Origin: Flavobacteriaceae bacterium
GTDB taxonomy: Bacteria; Bacteroidota; Bacteroidia; Flavobacteriales; Flavobacteriaceae
Direction: 5' to 3'
Assembly (NCBI GenBank): GCA_947371275.1
Contig: CANBOV010000014.1
Location: 1 to 41,372 of the forward strand
DNA length: 41,372 bases
In this document: positions 7,138 to 16,227 of the stretch, piece by piece
Numbering within the stretch: the stretch's first letter is position 1
Layout of the letters: the number at the start of each line of letters is the position of its first letter
Position numbers and translations under genes: made by a program
The notes under the pieces: model-generated
The model's input: only the letters and a program-made list of their open reading frames with translations
Databases searched by the model: none
Told to the model about the DNA's origin: nothing

Positions 7138-8367
7138 TCAAAGTGTTAAGACCTCCACTTGTGAGGCATAGGTTAACTGTTTAGAAACGTAAGAAACGTT
7201 GTTTTTATAACGCACTAACAACTCATCATAATTATCTAGGGAATAAGAAATAGCTTGAGTTAAGGAGGCTACGTCTGAAGGTTTAAAATTTACCGATAAC
7301 ATTTCATCAGGATTGACTTCTTGTACACTTTTAAAACTACCGTTAATCACTACTTTACCTGACATGAGTGAATCTAAGTATTTCACGTGTACGATGAGTT
7401 CGGAGTAGACATTTTGCTTATCGGGACAAACAATTACATCTGCTAAATCTTGATAGGTTCGCAGGTGGTGGTAGGGAATTCGTCCTAAGAAAATGACTTT
7501 ATCTTCTAGTTTGTTTTCTTTGACCAAAGCTAGGCACTCATTCATAGTGGGCCCATCTCCGACGATTAAAAGTCGGGCATCATAGTTATTCACTAGGGCA
7601 TTAAAGGCTGAGATCAAATCGGGCACCCCTCCTGTTTTTTTGAATGCGCCCGCGAAGAAAATGATCTTCTCTTCGGGTCTACGATTGTATTTTTGGATTA
7701 ATTGTTGCTTTAATTCGGAATCAACGGTGTCGCTTATTGAACCGGAACTCAGTACGTAGGGCACTATATAATTGCGTTTATCTTTCACCTTGGGGTATTG
7801 CGCTATGAAATATTCTTCCATGGCCTTACTGGCGAATATCAGTCCGTGAGCTGCATTGCAAACTTTGCTGTCTAACCAATCAGACACTTTGTATTTTGTA
7901 TAGAACTTTATTTTTTCTTTTACCGAAGTGGCGTGTTGTGCTTGAAATTTGAACTCTAAGGTTGCTACTCCGTGTAAATCGTTTATATACTCTTGGATCA
8001 TACCAAACGACTTTAAACAGTACCCTATAGAGTTATCTAGGTATTCACAAAAGTAGACCCGGTCGTTATCAAACTTTCCTTTGAGGGTGTTGTTAATTTT
8101 CTTGAATACTGATGCGTAAAGCATTTTTATTAACAATACAGGTATGATCCCTAATAAACCTTGGAATATTCTTTTTTGCTTTCTTGAAAAGGGAACGTTT
8201 AGGGCAACCTGCTGAATATTAGCTTCAAACAAATGGAACTTTGTAGTGTTGGAAATAAAAATAACCTCGTGGTTTTTTTTGGCCAATTCATTCATGATGC
8301 CTTGCATGCGGATGGTACCACCACCCTCATGACTAAAATCGTTCATAGAAAAGAAAACGAACCGCAT
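7138..8367 (-). CDS. GT4-like glycosyltransferase
   Basis: A 409-residue GT-B protein. The N-terminal half opens with MRFVFFSMNDFSHEGGGTIR, a typical GT4 start with a glycine-rich acceptor loop (15-17). The C-terminal half has AGAFKKTGGVPDLI (239-252), LLIVGDGP (266-273), and a donor-site segment CPDKQNVYSELIVHVKYLDS (314-333), where the E-x7-E region is replaced by a K-Y-L-D variant seen in many polysaccharide GTs. Donor and acceptor are unknown. The gene starts one base after the zinc-ribbon epimerase stop and is the last gene before the transcriptional break at 6951-7137. Confidence 0.85.
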   Translation of the reverse strand: MRFVFFSMNDFSHEGGGTIRMQGIMNELAKKNHEVIFISNTTKFHLFEANIQQVALNVPFSRKQKRIFQGLLGIIPVLLIKMLYASVFKKINNTLKGKFDNDRVYFCEYLDNSIGYCLKSFGMIQEYINDLHGVATLEFKFQAQHATSVKEKIKFYTKYKVSDWLDSKVCNAAHGLIFASKAMEEYFIAQYPKVKDKRNYIVPYVLSSGSISDTVDSELKQQLIQKYNRRPEEKIIFFAGAFKKTGGVPDLISAFNALVNNYDARLLIVGDGPTMNECLALVKENKLEDKVIFLGRIPYHHLRTYQDLADVIVCPDKQNVYSELIVHVKYLDSLMSGKVVINGSFKSVQEVNPDEMLSVNFKPSDVASLTQAISYSLDNYDELLVRYKNNVSYVSKQLTYASQVEVLTL

Positions 8368-8368
8368 C

Positions 8369-9502
8369 CTATTTAAATAAACCTTTAGCCTTCATTTCTT
8401 CTATCGATTTGGAGTAATTGTCTTCCATTACTTCTTGGGCTACTACCCAATTTACAAATTGTTTCACGCCGCTTTCAAAGGAATACTGCGCTTCAAATCC
8501 GAGTTTGTTTTTTATTTTGCTTAAATCGGCATAATTGTGACGAATATCTCCTAGTCTAAAGTTTCCTGAAATATTGATTTCGATAGGAGCTTCATAAAAG
8601 TCTTTTAAGGTTTGCGCCACCTGCATTACAGTTGTTGCTACGCCAGAACCTACATTAAACACTTCGTAATTGGCAGCGTCTCTTTGAATTCCGAGTAAGG
8701 TTGCCTCTACGACATCGTCGATATAGACAAAGTCACGGCTTTCATTTCCGTCTTCAAATATATTGATGTTATTGCCATTTCTGATTTGGGTAGAAAATAT
8801 AGAAAGTATTCCTGTGTATGGGTTTTTTAATGACTGACCTGGTCCATATACATTTTGGTAACGATAGGCCACTGCAGGCACTCCAATAGACTTACAAACA
8901 TTCAAAACCATTTGTTCTTGATTTTGCTTTGTAATACCGTATACAGAGGAAGGGTGTATTTTGGAATCTTCATCAGTGGCTTGAATACTTACCGTTTGTT
9001 GGCATGTTGGACATTTTGGTTCAAAATCAGCCTGCAGCAAATCACTTTCCAGTCGTTCGGTAGGATAAACATCCCCATGGGTTGCGCAACGGTATTTCCC
9101 TTCACCGTAAATAGCTCTTGAGGAGGCTATGATGACTTTTTGAATGTCGTGTGTTTCATTGACTAAATAATCTAAAAACAATGCCGTCCCATTTATATTG
9201 ACATCCACATATTTTTGCACTTCGTACATCGATTGTCCTGTACCCGTTTCGGCTGCCAGATGCACTACTATATTTTGATTTTGTAATGCTGTATACCAGT
9301 CGGCTTTCACTCTTACATCGCCCTGAATAAAAGTAACTTTATCTTTAATGGATTGATACAAACTAGAGGATTCTGGATCACCATGAATTTGTTCTGACAG
9401 GTTATCCAAAACCGTTACTGCATATCCTAAATTAAGTAATTTCAACGCTAAGTTAGAACCTATAAATCCGGCTCCTCCAGTTATTAACACCTTATTTTTC
9501 AT
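8369..9502 (-). CDS. NAD-dependent nucleotide-sugar epimerase with zinc-ribbon-like insert
   Basis: A 377-residue extended SDR. NAD binding: GGAGFIG (9-15). Active site: S127/S128 in IIASSRAIYGEG and Y188-x3-K192 in SVYGITK. Between the Ser and the Tyr lies an insertion of about 45 residues with C139-x2-H142 and C164-x2-C167, which looks like a zinc ribbon. From memory, the same insert occurs in epimerases of the WbiB type (dTDP-L-rhamnose 4-epimerase, giving dTDP-6-deoxy-L-talose), and the segment VHLAAETGTGQSMYE fits that group. If correct, it needs dTDP-L-rhamnose, for which only rfbB is present here. A different nucleotide-sugar substrate is equally possible. It lies between two GTs in the operon. 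Confidence 0.78.
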   Translation of the reverse strand: MKNKVLITGGAGFIGSNLALKLLNLGYAVTVLDNLSEQIHGDPESSSLYQSIKDKVTFIQGDVRVKADWYTALQNQNIVVHLAAETGTGQSMYEVQKYVDVNINGTALFLDYLVNETHDIQKVIIASSRAIYGEGKYRCATHGDVYPTERLESDLLQADFEPKCPTCQQTVSIQATDEDSKIHPSSVYGITKQNQEQMVLNVCKSIGVPAVAYRYQNVYGPGQSLKNPYTGILSIFSTQIRNGNNINIFEDGNESRDFVYIDDVVEATLLGIQRDAANYEVFNVGSGVATTVMQVAQTLKDFYEAPIEINISGNFRLGDIRHNYADLSKIKNKLGFEAQYSFESGVKQFVNWVVAQEVMEDNYSKSIEEMKAKGLFK

Positions 9503-9531
9503 GACTTTTTATTTGTCTTTAGACAATGACC

Positions 9532-10737
9532 TTAGTTACTGCAAAGATTAGATAATTTATTGAAAGATTGGATATAGGCTTCGGCACTTTTTTCAATAGA
9601 AAAATAGGTTATCCCGCAGGCTCGAATGCCTTGGTGGTCCACTTGGGATAAATCTTCCACAAATTGTAGTGCTTCTTTAATTGCCTCAGGGTTTTCATGA
9701 TGGAATAGAAAAGTATTGGGCACTTGACTCATAATGGCTTCGGAATCACCGATTCCCGCTGAAGCAATTGTAGGTATCCCCATTAAAAGGTATTCCCCTA
9801 GCTTGATAGGTGCTACTCCTTGCATACTGTATTTCGGTTCGCGCAGTGCAAAAGCCACATCTGCAGCGTTAAGGTATTTTGGCACTTGTTCAAAAGGAAC
9901 TTTTTTAACTATGATACTATCCTCTTTTTTATTTGGGATGCGTTGGAGGGCGAATTCTGTATTCCCTGTAAGGATTAAAAAGCAAGCGTCGCCGTGGTTT
10001 TGTTGGTACTTTTGAAAGATTTCCATCATTTCCTCCCAACCGTATTGTGGACCAAGTGAACCGCAGTATACAAATACCTTGGCATCCTCTGGAATATTCA
10101 GTTCTGCACGCACTTGTTTTCTAACTTGTGCCTCTGGTTTAAAAAAATGGGTATCCCTGCCGTTTAATACTACCGTAAATTTTTCTGGTTGTTGGTTATT
10201 TATTGTTTTTAAATGGATGTCGATGGCTTTTTGGGAGCGTGTAATCACCCCATCGGCTTGCAGCAGCATTTTAGTTTTTGCTTTTTTAAGCCATTGGTAT
10301 TGCTTGCTTTGGCGAGATAAGCCCGAAAAATCGATGCGTTCTTCAAGAGCCAATCCATCAGCATCAAAAAGAACTTTGAATTTTCTGTCTTTTAATCGGT
10401 TCACCATTATAGCAGGCATAGTACTTCGTGGCATGACTATGTCAATCTTGTTTTTCTTTATGTAGTTGCTCAAAAACTTGCTGCCTTTAAACAAGGTAAT
10501 TAAGCTTCCTATTGCAGCGACTGGCTTTCTAGAAATAGAATGTGCGGTGTATTTTATATTTAATTCCCGAGCTTTTTCTTGAGTAATGGCAATTCTTTCT
10601 CTCGTTCCCCAGGTAAATTGAATGACGTGAATGGCATAGGGGGCGCTATTTTGTACTTCGTTTAAAATGGGCATAAACAAGCCTTCCATATAACTAGTTT
10701 GAGGTCCATCCCAGGTTATAAAAAGCACTTTTTTCAT
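9532..10737 (-). CDS. GT4-like glycosyltransferase
   Basis: A 401-residue GT-B protein with an atypical N-terminus (FITWDGPQTSYMEGL, 6-20). The nucleotide-binding half has VYCGSLGPQYGWEEM (223-237), LILTGNTE (254-261) and PIKLGEYLLMGIPTIAS (310-326), where K312 and E315 occupy the usual donor-binding positions. The start shares one base with the stop of the acyltransferase gene upstream (TAATG at 10735-10739), indicating coupling. The substrate is unknown. Confidence 0.82.
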   Translation of the reverse strand: MKKVLFITWDGPQTSYMEGLFMPILNEVQNSAPYAIHVIQFTWGTRERIAITQEKARELNIKYTAHSISRKPVAAIGSLITLFKGSKFLSNYIKKNKIDIVMPRSTMPAIMVNRLKDRKFKVLFDADGLALEERIDFSGLSRQSKQYQWLKKAKTKMLLQADGVITRSQKAIDIHLKTINNQQPEKFTVVLNGRDTHFFKPEAQVRKQVRAELNIPEDAKVFVYCGSLGPQYGWEEMMEIFQKYQQNHGDACFLILTGNTEFALQRIPNKKEDSIIVKKVPFEQVPKYLNAADVAFALREPKYSMQGVAPIKLGEYLLMGIPTIASAGIGDSEAIMSQVPNTFLFHHENPEAIKEALQFVEDLSQVDHQGIRACGITYFSIEKSAEAYIQSFNKLSNLCSN

Positions 10738-11846
10738 TAGCTTTGAGATTCTGATTTACTGGCAGCACTATGGACCGTGGTGTAATTAAACTTCAATTTC
10801 AAGAAACGTTTCTCATAGTAATTATAGGAAATATGTGCTACTAGGACTATCGCGGGCACTACGGCTGTATAGATCAATACTTGTTTTAGGAGTTGGTTTT
10901 CTATTACGAATTGATTGACCAAAAAAGACATCCCATAGATCACTAAAGGATTGTAGACATAGAGTCCGAAAGAAATTTTTCCCAAATAATCAAAGAGTTT
11001 GTTTTCTAGGGAAATTAATCGTTTTGGGTTACCAATTTGGTTAAAAATAATAATGAGCGTTACTATTGAGATGATTTCGTGATCAATTACTGATGCTAAA
11101 TGGAATTTGTTAAATCCGACAATTAACAACATTATCCAAGCGAATACTTCTAACCAGGCTTTACTGATAATCCATTGTACTTTTGGGCTGTTATTATAAT
11201 ACAAATAGGCTCCTAAAGCTCCGATGGTCAAACATCCAAAGCGTGTATAATGGAAAAATGTAAGCAAGCCATTGGGTGCATGGCCTAACTTAAGTGCTAC
11301 TTTTAACACTATATAAGCTATTGGAAAATAAATTAAGAATTTATAGAACACCTTTGATTTCTTCACTATCCAAGGCCAAAACGCATAGAACTGTTCTTCC
11401 ACCCCTAAGGACCAATAATGACCTACCATGAACACTAAGGTGCGGCTTCCCACAATGGTGGCAATAACTCCGTTGAAGGAGTTCTTAAAGTTGGGTATTA
11501 TAAATAAATAGAACAGAATGGGCCATTGTACGTTTTCAATGCCGGTGATACAAATGACGATAAACAAGTAAAGGTAATAGAGCGGCCATATACGAAGCAC
11601 TCTACGCATATAGAATTTCTTGACGTCTATAGTCCCTGTTTTTTCAATCTCTTTTAATAATAAGTAGGTAATTAAAAACCCACTTAAGGTGAAAAATATA
11701 GTCACTCCAAAATTAGCCAAATCCAGCAATTCGCTTTTGGGCAAATTGTAGTAATCTAACCTATTGTTGATGTGGCTGAAGGCAACTGATAAAGCCGCAA
11801 TCGCCCTGATTCCGTTTAATCCCGGAAGGTATATTTTATCACTCAT
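10737..11846 (-). CDS. Acyltransferase family 3 (OafA/NodX-like) membrane protein
   Basis: 369 residues with about ten membrane segments. The N-terminus LPGLNGIRAIAALSVAFSH (7-25) is the signature of acyltransferase family 3, with conserved R14 and H25, followed by FGVTIFFTLSGFLIT (46-60), also typical. These inner-membrane enzymes transfer acetyl or other acyl groups to sugars of O-antigens, capsules or Nod factors. This is a second acylation route in the cluster, independent of the MBOAT/SGNH pair. No SGNH domain is fused to it. It is flanked by a methyltransferase-like gene (8 bp upstream) and a GT (1-bp overlap). Confidence 0.9.
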   Translation of the reverse strand: MSDKIYLPGLNGIRAIAALSVAFSHINNRLDYYNLPKSELLDLANFGVTIFFTLSGFLITYLLLKEIEKTGTIDVKKFYMRRVLRIWPLYYLYLFIVICITGIENVQWPILFYLFIIPNFKNSFNGVIATIVGSRTLVFMVGHYWSLGVEEQFYAFWPWIVKKSKVFYKFLIYFPIAYIVLKVALKLGHAPNGLLTFFHYTRFGCLTIGALGAYLYYNNSPKVQWIISKAWLEVFAWIMLLIVGFNKFHLASVIDHEIISIVTLIIIFNQIGNPKRLISLENKLFDYLGKISFGLYVYNPLVIYGMSFLVNQFVIENQLLKQVLIYTAVVPAIVLVAHISYNYYEKRFLKLKFNYTTVHSAASKSESQS

Positions 11847-11854
11847 GCTAAAAA

Positions 11855-12538
11855 CTAGATAACGTAATTGAAATGTTGTCCTTTAGAGAACGTCATGAAA
11901 GTTGGATCAAGATATATTGGTCTTACATTAAGTTCGGCTTGGATGCGCTTGGCTAATTCGGTCTCACCAGGACGATCAGAATTGTCAACAAAAATGGTAT
12001 AGTTTTCGGCCATATTGTTTTTCATGAATTTTAAGTTGGAGGCTCTACTCATGATGTTGGTTTTTTGCCAAGCTGATGGACCATCCACCAAAACTAGATC
12101 GAATTTTTTGTCGCCATTAGCCGCAAAAACCACATCGCCATTGTATTCAAAAGACAAGTCTAAATCAGTACTTTTTACAGTAGGAGCACATACAAAATTT
12201 ACATAGTCTGATAGGTTCTCTTCTTTTAGTATTTTTTTGATGATTTCCTGCCATTCGGCGCTTTCGTCTACTGTAGTGATGGTACAATTCAAATTGTTCA
12301 TTTTAATTAAACGAGCTACTATGATTGTCGAAATTCCAGAACCGAATTCTAACACTGACGTTCTTCCATTGACTACTATATCATTTACCAAACAGGCTAA
12401 AAAACGAAATTTTAATGAGGATGTAGTATAGGGTAAATAGCTGCCTTGATGGTATAGCTTTTGGATTAGAAATGCTGGAAGTTCTTCGTTTTTGTGAAGA
12501 AAGAATTTTCTAAGGATGTAATCTATCTTTTTTTTCAT
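11855..12538 (-). CDS. SAM-dependent methyltransferase-like protein
   Basis: 227 residues with a Rossmann-like class I methyltransferase core. VLEFGSGISTIIVA (62-75) is motif I. TVDESAEW near 92-99 ends in the acidic residue expected to bind the SAM ribose. FDLVLVDGPSAW (about 146-157) resembles motif IV. No clear catalytic motif identifies the acceptor. Similar small proteins occur in polysaccharide clusters, where they may methylate a sugar or act as FkbM-like enzymes. The start at 12538 is an ATG. It lies between a GT4 and the acyltransferase-3 gene. Confidence 0.65.
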   Translation of the reverse strand: MKKKIDYILRKFFLHKNEELPAFLIQKLYHQGSYLPYTTSSLKFRFLACLVNDIVVNGRTSVLEFGSGISTIIVARLIKMNNLNCTITTVDESAEWQEIIKKILKEENLSDYVNFVCAPTVKSTDLDLSFEYNGDVVFAANGDKKFDLVLVDGPSAWQKTNIMSRASNLKFMKNNMAENYTIFVDNSDRPGETELAKRIQAELNVRPIYLDPTFMTFSKGQHFNYVI

Positions 12539-12570
12539 TTGTTTTGTGGTTTAGTATCTTTAATGTTTTA

Positions 12571-13698
12571 TTATCTGGGTAAATAGCGTTCTGCAAGGCT
12601 TAAATAAAGGGATTCTACATTATTAACGTAACGTTCTTCTGTGTAATTTTCTTTAGCTTTTTTATATCCTTTTTCTCCAAATTGGGTCCTTAACTCTTTA
12701 TTATTACAAAGTATTTGCAGTTTTTCTGCAATTTGATCTACTTGATATTTTTCGACTAAGAAGCCTGTTTCATTCTCATCAACAATATATTTCATGCCTC
12801 CCACACGGGTGGCTAATATAGGTAATTTATGAAACATAGCTTCGGCTAATACTAATCCGAAAGACTCATGGGACGAGACTAGGGTAAAAACATCAAAAAT
12901 GCTATAGTACAACGCAGTATCTTTTTGATATCCTGCAAAAACAATATGTTCTTCAATGTTTAATGCTATGGCTTGTTGTATGTATTTTGTTTTTTCGACG
13001 CCATCACCGACCAAAACCAATTTTGCTGGAATATTATTATGAATCAATTGTGCGAAAGCTTTAATTAAATCGGAAAAGCGTTTGTTTTTATCATCTGTCA
13101 TTCTGCCGACCGAACCAATTACTATTTCGTTTGGAGCGATATTGAGTTCTTTTTTCAACAAGGCTGTTTCTTCTGGACCTACGACCCTTGGTAAAGCGAT
13201 TCCATTGGTAATCAGTTGCACTTTATTTATATTGATCTTTAGGGTTTGCGTTAAATAGTCGGTCGCTGCTGGTGAAACGCCTATGACTTTTTTGGCTGGT
13301 AAGGTTAGTAATTTCATCAGGAGATTTCCTTTCCATGAACGCGTTTGCGGATCGGACGTTTCCTCAACAACAATAATGGGTACGCGGGAAAGAAAACCAT
13401 TAATGGAAGCCATGGTTACGCCTTCAAAAATGGCTCCGTGAATTATATGGGGTTTATAATCATTAATCACTTTCATTACCTTTTGATGTTGTTTACTATC
13501 CATAAAAGATTTCAATGGTCCTATTTCAATTACTTCAACGCCTTCCTTTCTTATTTCATTAGCAAAATCACCGTAGATATTGGTACAAATAATTTTTAAC
13601 TCAAATTTCGATTTATCCAACAGCTTTGCCATTGACAATCTTCGTCTTTCTACTCCACCAGAGCTTATGGTTTCTATGATATTGAGCACTCTAATCAT
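12571..13698 (-). CDS. GT4-family glycosyltransferase
   Basis: A 375-residue classical GT4. Acceptor-side loop SGGVERR (13-19), GSVGRMTDDKNKRFSDLI (195-212) at the donor domain, KLVLVGDGVEK (226-236), and the intact E-x7-E motif in HESFGLVLAEAM (E278 and E286). The start overlaps the end of the preceding GT4 gene by 4 bp (13695-13698, ATGA). The two neighbouring GT4s share the GGxER opening and overall layout and may be an old duplication adding successive sugars. Sugar specificity is unknown. Confidence 0.9.
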   Translation of the reverse strand: MIRVLNIIETISSGGVERRRLSMAKLLDKSKFELKIICTNIYGDFANEIRKEGVEVIEIGPLKSFMDSKQHQKVMKVINDYKPHIIHGAIFEGVTMASINGFLSRVPIIVVEETSDPQTRSWKGNLLMKLLTLPAKKVIGVSPAATDYLTQTLKININKVQLITNGIALPRVVGPEETALLKKELNIAPNEIVIGSVGRMTDDKNKRFSDLIKAFAQLIHNNIPAKLVLVGDGVEKTKYIQQAIALNIEEHIVFAGYQKDTALYYSIFDVFTLVSSHESFGLVLAEAMFHKLPILATRVGGMKYIVDENETGFLVEKYQVDQIAEKLQILCNNKELRTQFGEKGYKKAKENYTEERYVNNVESLYLSLAERYLPR

Positions 13699-14756
13699 TG
13701 TAGTTGTTGGTATAGCGTTTCTAACTCGGTTACGTATTTTTTTTCTGAAAAATTTTGTAACACATAGGCTTTTGCCTGAGCGCCAATTTTGTCTAATTCC
13801 AATTGTGGAAGTGCCGTGATAACTTCTAGTTTCTCATATAATTCCTCTTCATTATTTGGATTGAACATCCATCCTGTCTTATTTTCCTCAATGAATTCGG
13901 GTATACCTCCAATGGATGAGCATAAACACGGCAGGCCTTGTTGCATGGCTTCAACCACCGCAATACCAAATCCTTCGGACAAAGAAGGCAAAACAAAAAG
14001 GTTTCCTTTGGCTAAATATTTTTCGGGTTCTGCAGAAAAACCTGTAATCTCAATTCTTTTACTTAAATCTAAATCGGCTATCAATTTTTGTAGATTCTCT
14101 TTTTCTCTCCCATCACCTACTAAGATTAACTTAGTATTTTTATCCTTTAATCTAGCAAATGCTTTGATCAGCAATTGTTGGTTTTTCACTTTTTCCAAAC
14201 GGCCCACACATACCATAGTAAACTCATTGGACAGATTTCTTTCGATGGATTTGGGTTCGCCAACAGGATTATAAATAAGCACTCCTTGCTCTGGTTTAAT
14301 TTCGTTTATTTCCACTAAGAAATGATGTACTGCTTTTGAAACGCATATCACTTTATCACAGTAATTGTATATCATTCTGAACACCGCTCTAGCCTTATTG
14401 GAATGGGTAGGGAATCCAATTTCTTCGGTCACTACCACTTTTACTCCTGCTAACCTTGCCGCAATAGTGCCGTGAAAGTTGGCCTCGGCTGCAGCGGTAT
14501 GAACAAGATCAGGTTTTATTTTTCTAAACCATTTGTATAGTGTCCAGATATTTTTGAGGTTAGAAATATTGGGTTTTTGATTAAAAATAACCACTTCGAA
14601 ACCACGTTCTTTTATTTTTTTTTCAGCATGTCCCCCGTGTCCAATCGCCGCAAAAATATAGTCATTCACTAGCCATGAAGGATTTTGTGTAAAAGAGATG
14701 TATTTTCTTTCTTGTCCACCAAAATCAAGAAGTGTAGTAATTCTGACTATTTTCAT
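13695..14756 (-). CDS. GT4-family glycosyltransferase
   Basis: A 353-residue GT4. FGGQERKYI (12-20) is the acceptor loop, VCVGRLEKVKNQ (182-193) the donor-domain entry, KLILVGDGREKENL (209-222) follows, and SEGFGIAVVEAM holds the intact E-x7-E pair (E261, E269). It follows the wzx gene by 23 bp and overlaps the next GT4 by 4 bp. It is predicted to act on the cytoplasmic face of the inner membrane during repeat-unit assembly. Confidence 0.9.
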   Translation of the reverse strand: MKIVRITTLLDFGGQERKYISFTQNPSWLVNDYIFAAIGHGGHAEKKIKERGFEVVIFNQKPNISNLKNIWTLYKWFRKIKPDLVHTAAAEANFHGTIAARLAGVKVVVTEEIGFPTHSNKARAVFRMIYNYCDKVICVSKAVHHFLVEINEIKPEQGVLIYNPVGEPKSIERNLSNEFTMVCVGRLEKVKNQQLLIKAFARLKDKNTKLILVGDGREKENLQKLIADLDLSKRIEITGFSAEPEKYLAKGNLFVLPSLSEGFGIAVVEAMQQGLPCLCSSIGGIPEFIEENKTGWMFNPNNEEELYEKLEVITALPQLELDKIGAQAKAYVLQNFSEKKYVTELETLYQQLQ

Positions 14757-14779
14757 AAAGTTGGATATAAATCCTTGAT

Positions 14780-16222
14780 TTAACGTATTTTGAGTAGTTT
14801 TTTAACTTTTAAAAGTAACCCTTTCACTAGTGCTTTTTCCAAATTATATACAATTATAAAATAAATAAGTGTGCCAACAAAAGTTTTGACTGCAAAGCCA
14901 AATAATAAGGAGGTAATTAAAAAATTATTTAAAACTATCATAACCATTGCCATACTGAAGGTTGCTGTTATGCTACCCTTTAAAGTAAAAAAAACTTCAG
15001 ATAAGGAAGTATTTAGTTGCTTTATCGCAGTATTGTATATCGGGAAAAATAATAAGACACTTGCTATTAAATAGCTCCATGCCATACCCACGATACCAAA
15101 ATTAACGCCGATAGTAAAAGCTATTATTAAGACGACATTAACTAATAATGAAACTTTGAAAGCAATATGAGCTTTTCCTAAAGAATTATAGATCATTCCA
15201 TTTAAAGAAAAGATGGACTGCACTGCCCCTACTAAACTTAAAATTGCTAATACTGGAATCATTCCTATCCAATTCTTACCGAAAAATAACAAAACAAATT
15301 CTCTAGACACCAAAGAAAGTCCGATCATGGCCGGGAACGTAACTAAAGAAATGTATTTGATGATTTGAAGATAATGACGTTTAATACTGGCTACATCATC
15401 TTGTTTTTTGGAAAAAGCAGGAAACATAACTTTGGTTATTACTGAAGAAATATTTCTAAGTGGTAATAACATTAACGAATAAGCTCTAGTATACAAGCCT
15501 AGTTGGGTACTTCCCAACACTCTGCCGATGATAAAATTATCAAAGTTTCTCGACCAATAATTAACAGAGGTGTCCCCTAGCACATTGAATCCAAATTTTG
15601 ATAATTCTTTTATTTTGTTTTTATTGAATAGAAAAGAAGGACGCCAGTCTGAAGAAATCCAGTAGAGCAGAGAATTAGAAGTTGCTGTGACTAGAGTCAT
15701 CCATACGACCGCCCAAACTCCGTAACCATTCAAAGCTAAAAAAAAAGCAACTGAATATCCAAGGATAACAGAAATCCAGTTGAACAATACTTTTTGTTTG
15801 AATTTAAGTTCGCGCACTAGTAGATTAGATTGAACGGAAGTAAGAGAGCTAATGATAAATGACAAACAGATGACTCTAACTAATATCGTTAGTTGGGGTT
15901 GATGAAAAAATATACTGAACAGTGGTGCCAAAAAGAAAAACAGCAAATAGAGAAAACAGCCAATCCCTATATTAAGCCAAAATACAGAGGAAAAATGTTC
16001 GTTATCTGCCTCTTTCTTTTGGATTAAAGCTACTCCAAAACCCATATCAATAAATAGGGCTGCAAAATTGGTAAACATAGTTACCATTCCTACCACACCA
16101 AATACAGCTGGAGATAAAATCCTTGCTAGAAAAATACCAAAAAGAACAAAGACTATCTGAGTAACGATTTGATCTCCAAAAGTCCATATCAAACTCTTTT
16201 TAACTTTGTTTTTTAAATCCAT
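14780..16222 (-). CDS. wzx: Wzx-type polysaccharide flippase (MOP superfamily)
   Basis: 480 residues with about 12-14 membrane segments, close in length to WzxC-type flippases. The N-terminus (KKSLIWTFGDQIVTQIVFVL), MGFGVALIQKK and YWSRNFDNFIIGRVLGSTQL-type segments are typical of this family. It would flip the undecaprenyl-PP-linked repeat unit to the periplasm. I chose the ATG at 16222, six bases after the upstream GT stop at 16228. A GTG at 16249 would add nine residues but overlap that gene. It is the only flippase in the window, so the cluster is of the Wzx/Wzy type and not ABC-dependent. Confidence 0.92.
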   Translation of the reverse strand: MDLKNKVKKSLIWTFGDQIVTQIVFVLFGIFLARILSPAVFGVVGMVTMFTNFAALFIDMGFGVALIQKKEADNEHFSSVFWLNIGIGCFLYLLFFFLAPLFSIFFHQPQLTILVRVICLSFIISSLTSVQSNLLVRELKFKQKVLFNWISVILGYSVAFFLALNGYGVWAVVWMTLVTATSNSLLYWISSDWRPSFLFNKNKIKELSKFGFNVLGDTSVNYWSRNFDNFIIGRVLGSTQLGLYTRAYSLMLLPLRNISSVITKVMFPAFSKKQDDVASIKRHYLQIIKYISLVTFPAMIGLSLVSREFVLLFFGKNWIGMIPVLAILSLVGAVQSIFSLNGMIYNSLGKAHIAFKVSLLVNVVLIIAFTIGVNFGIVGMAWSYLIASVLLFFPIYNTAIKQLNTSLSEVFFTLKGSITATFSMAMVMIVLNNFLITSLLFGFAVKTFVGTLIYFIIVYNLEKALVKGLLLKVKKLLKIR

Positions 16223-16227
16223 TTTAG

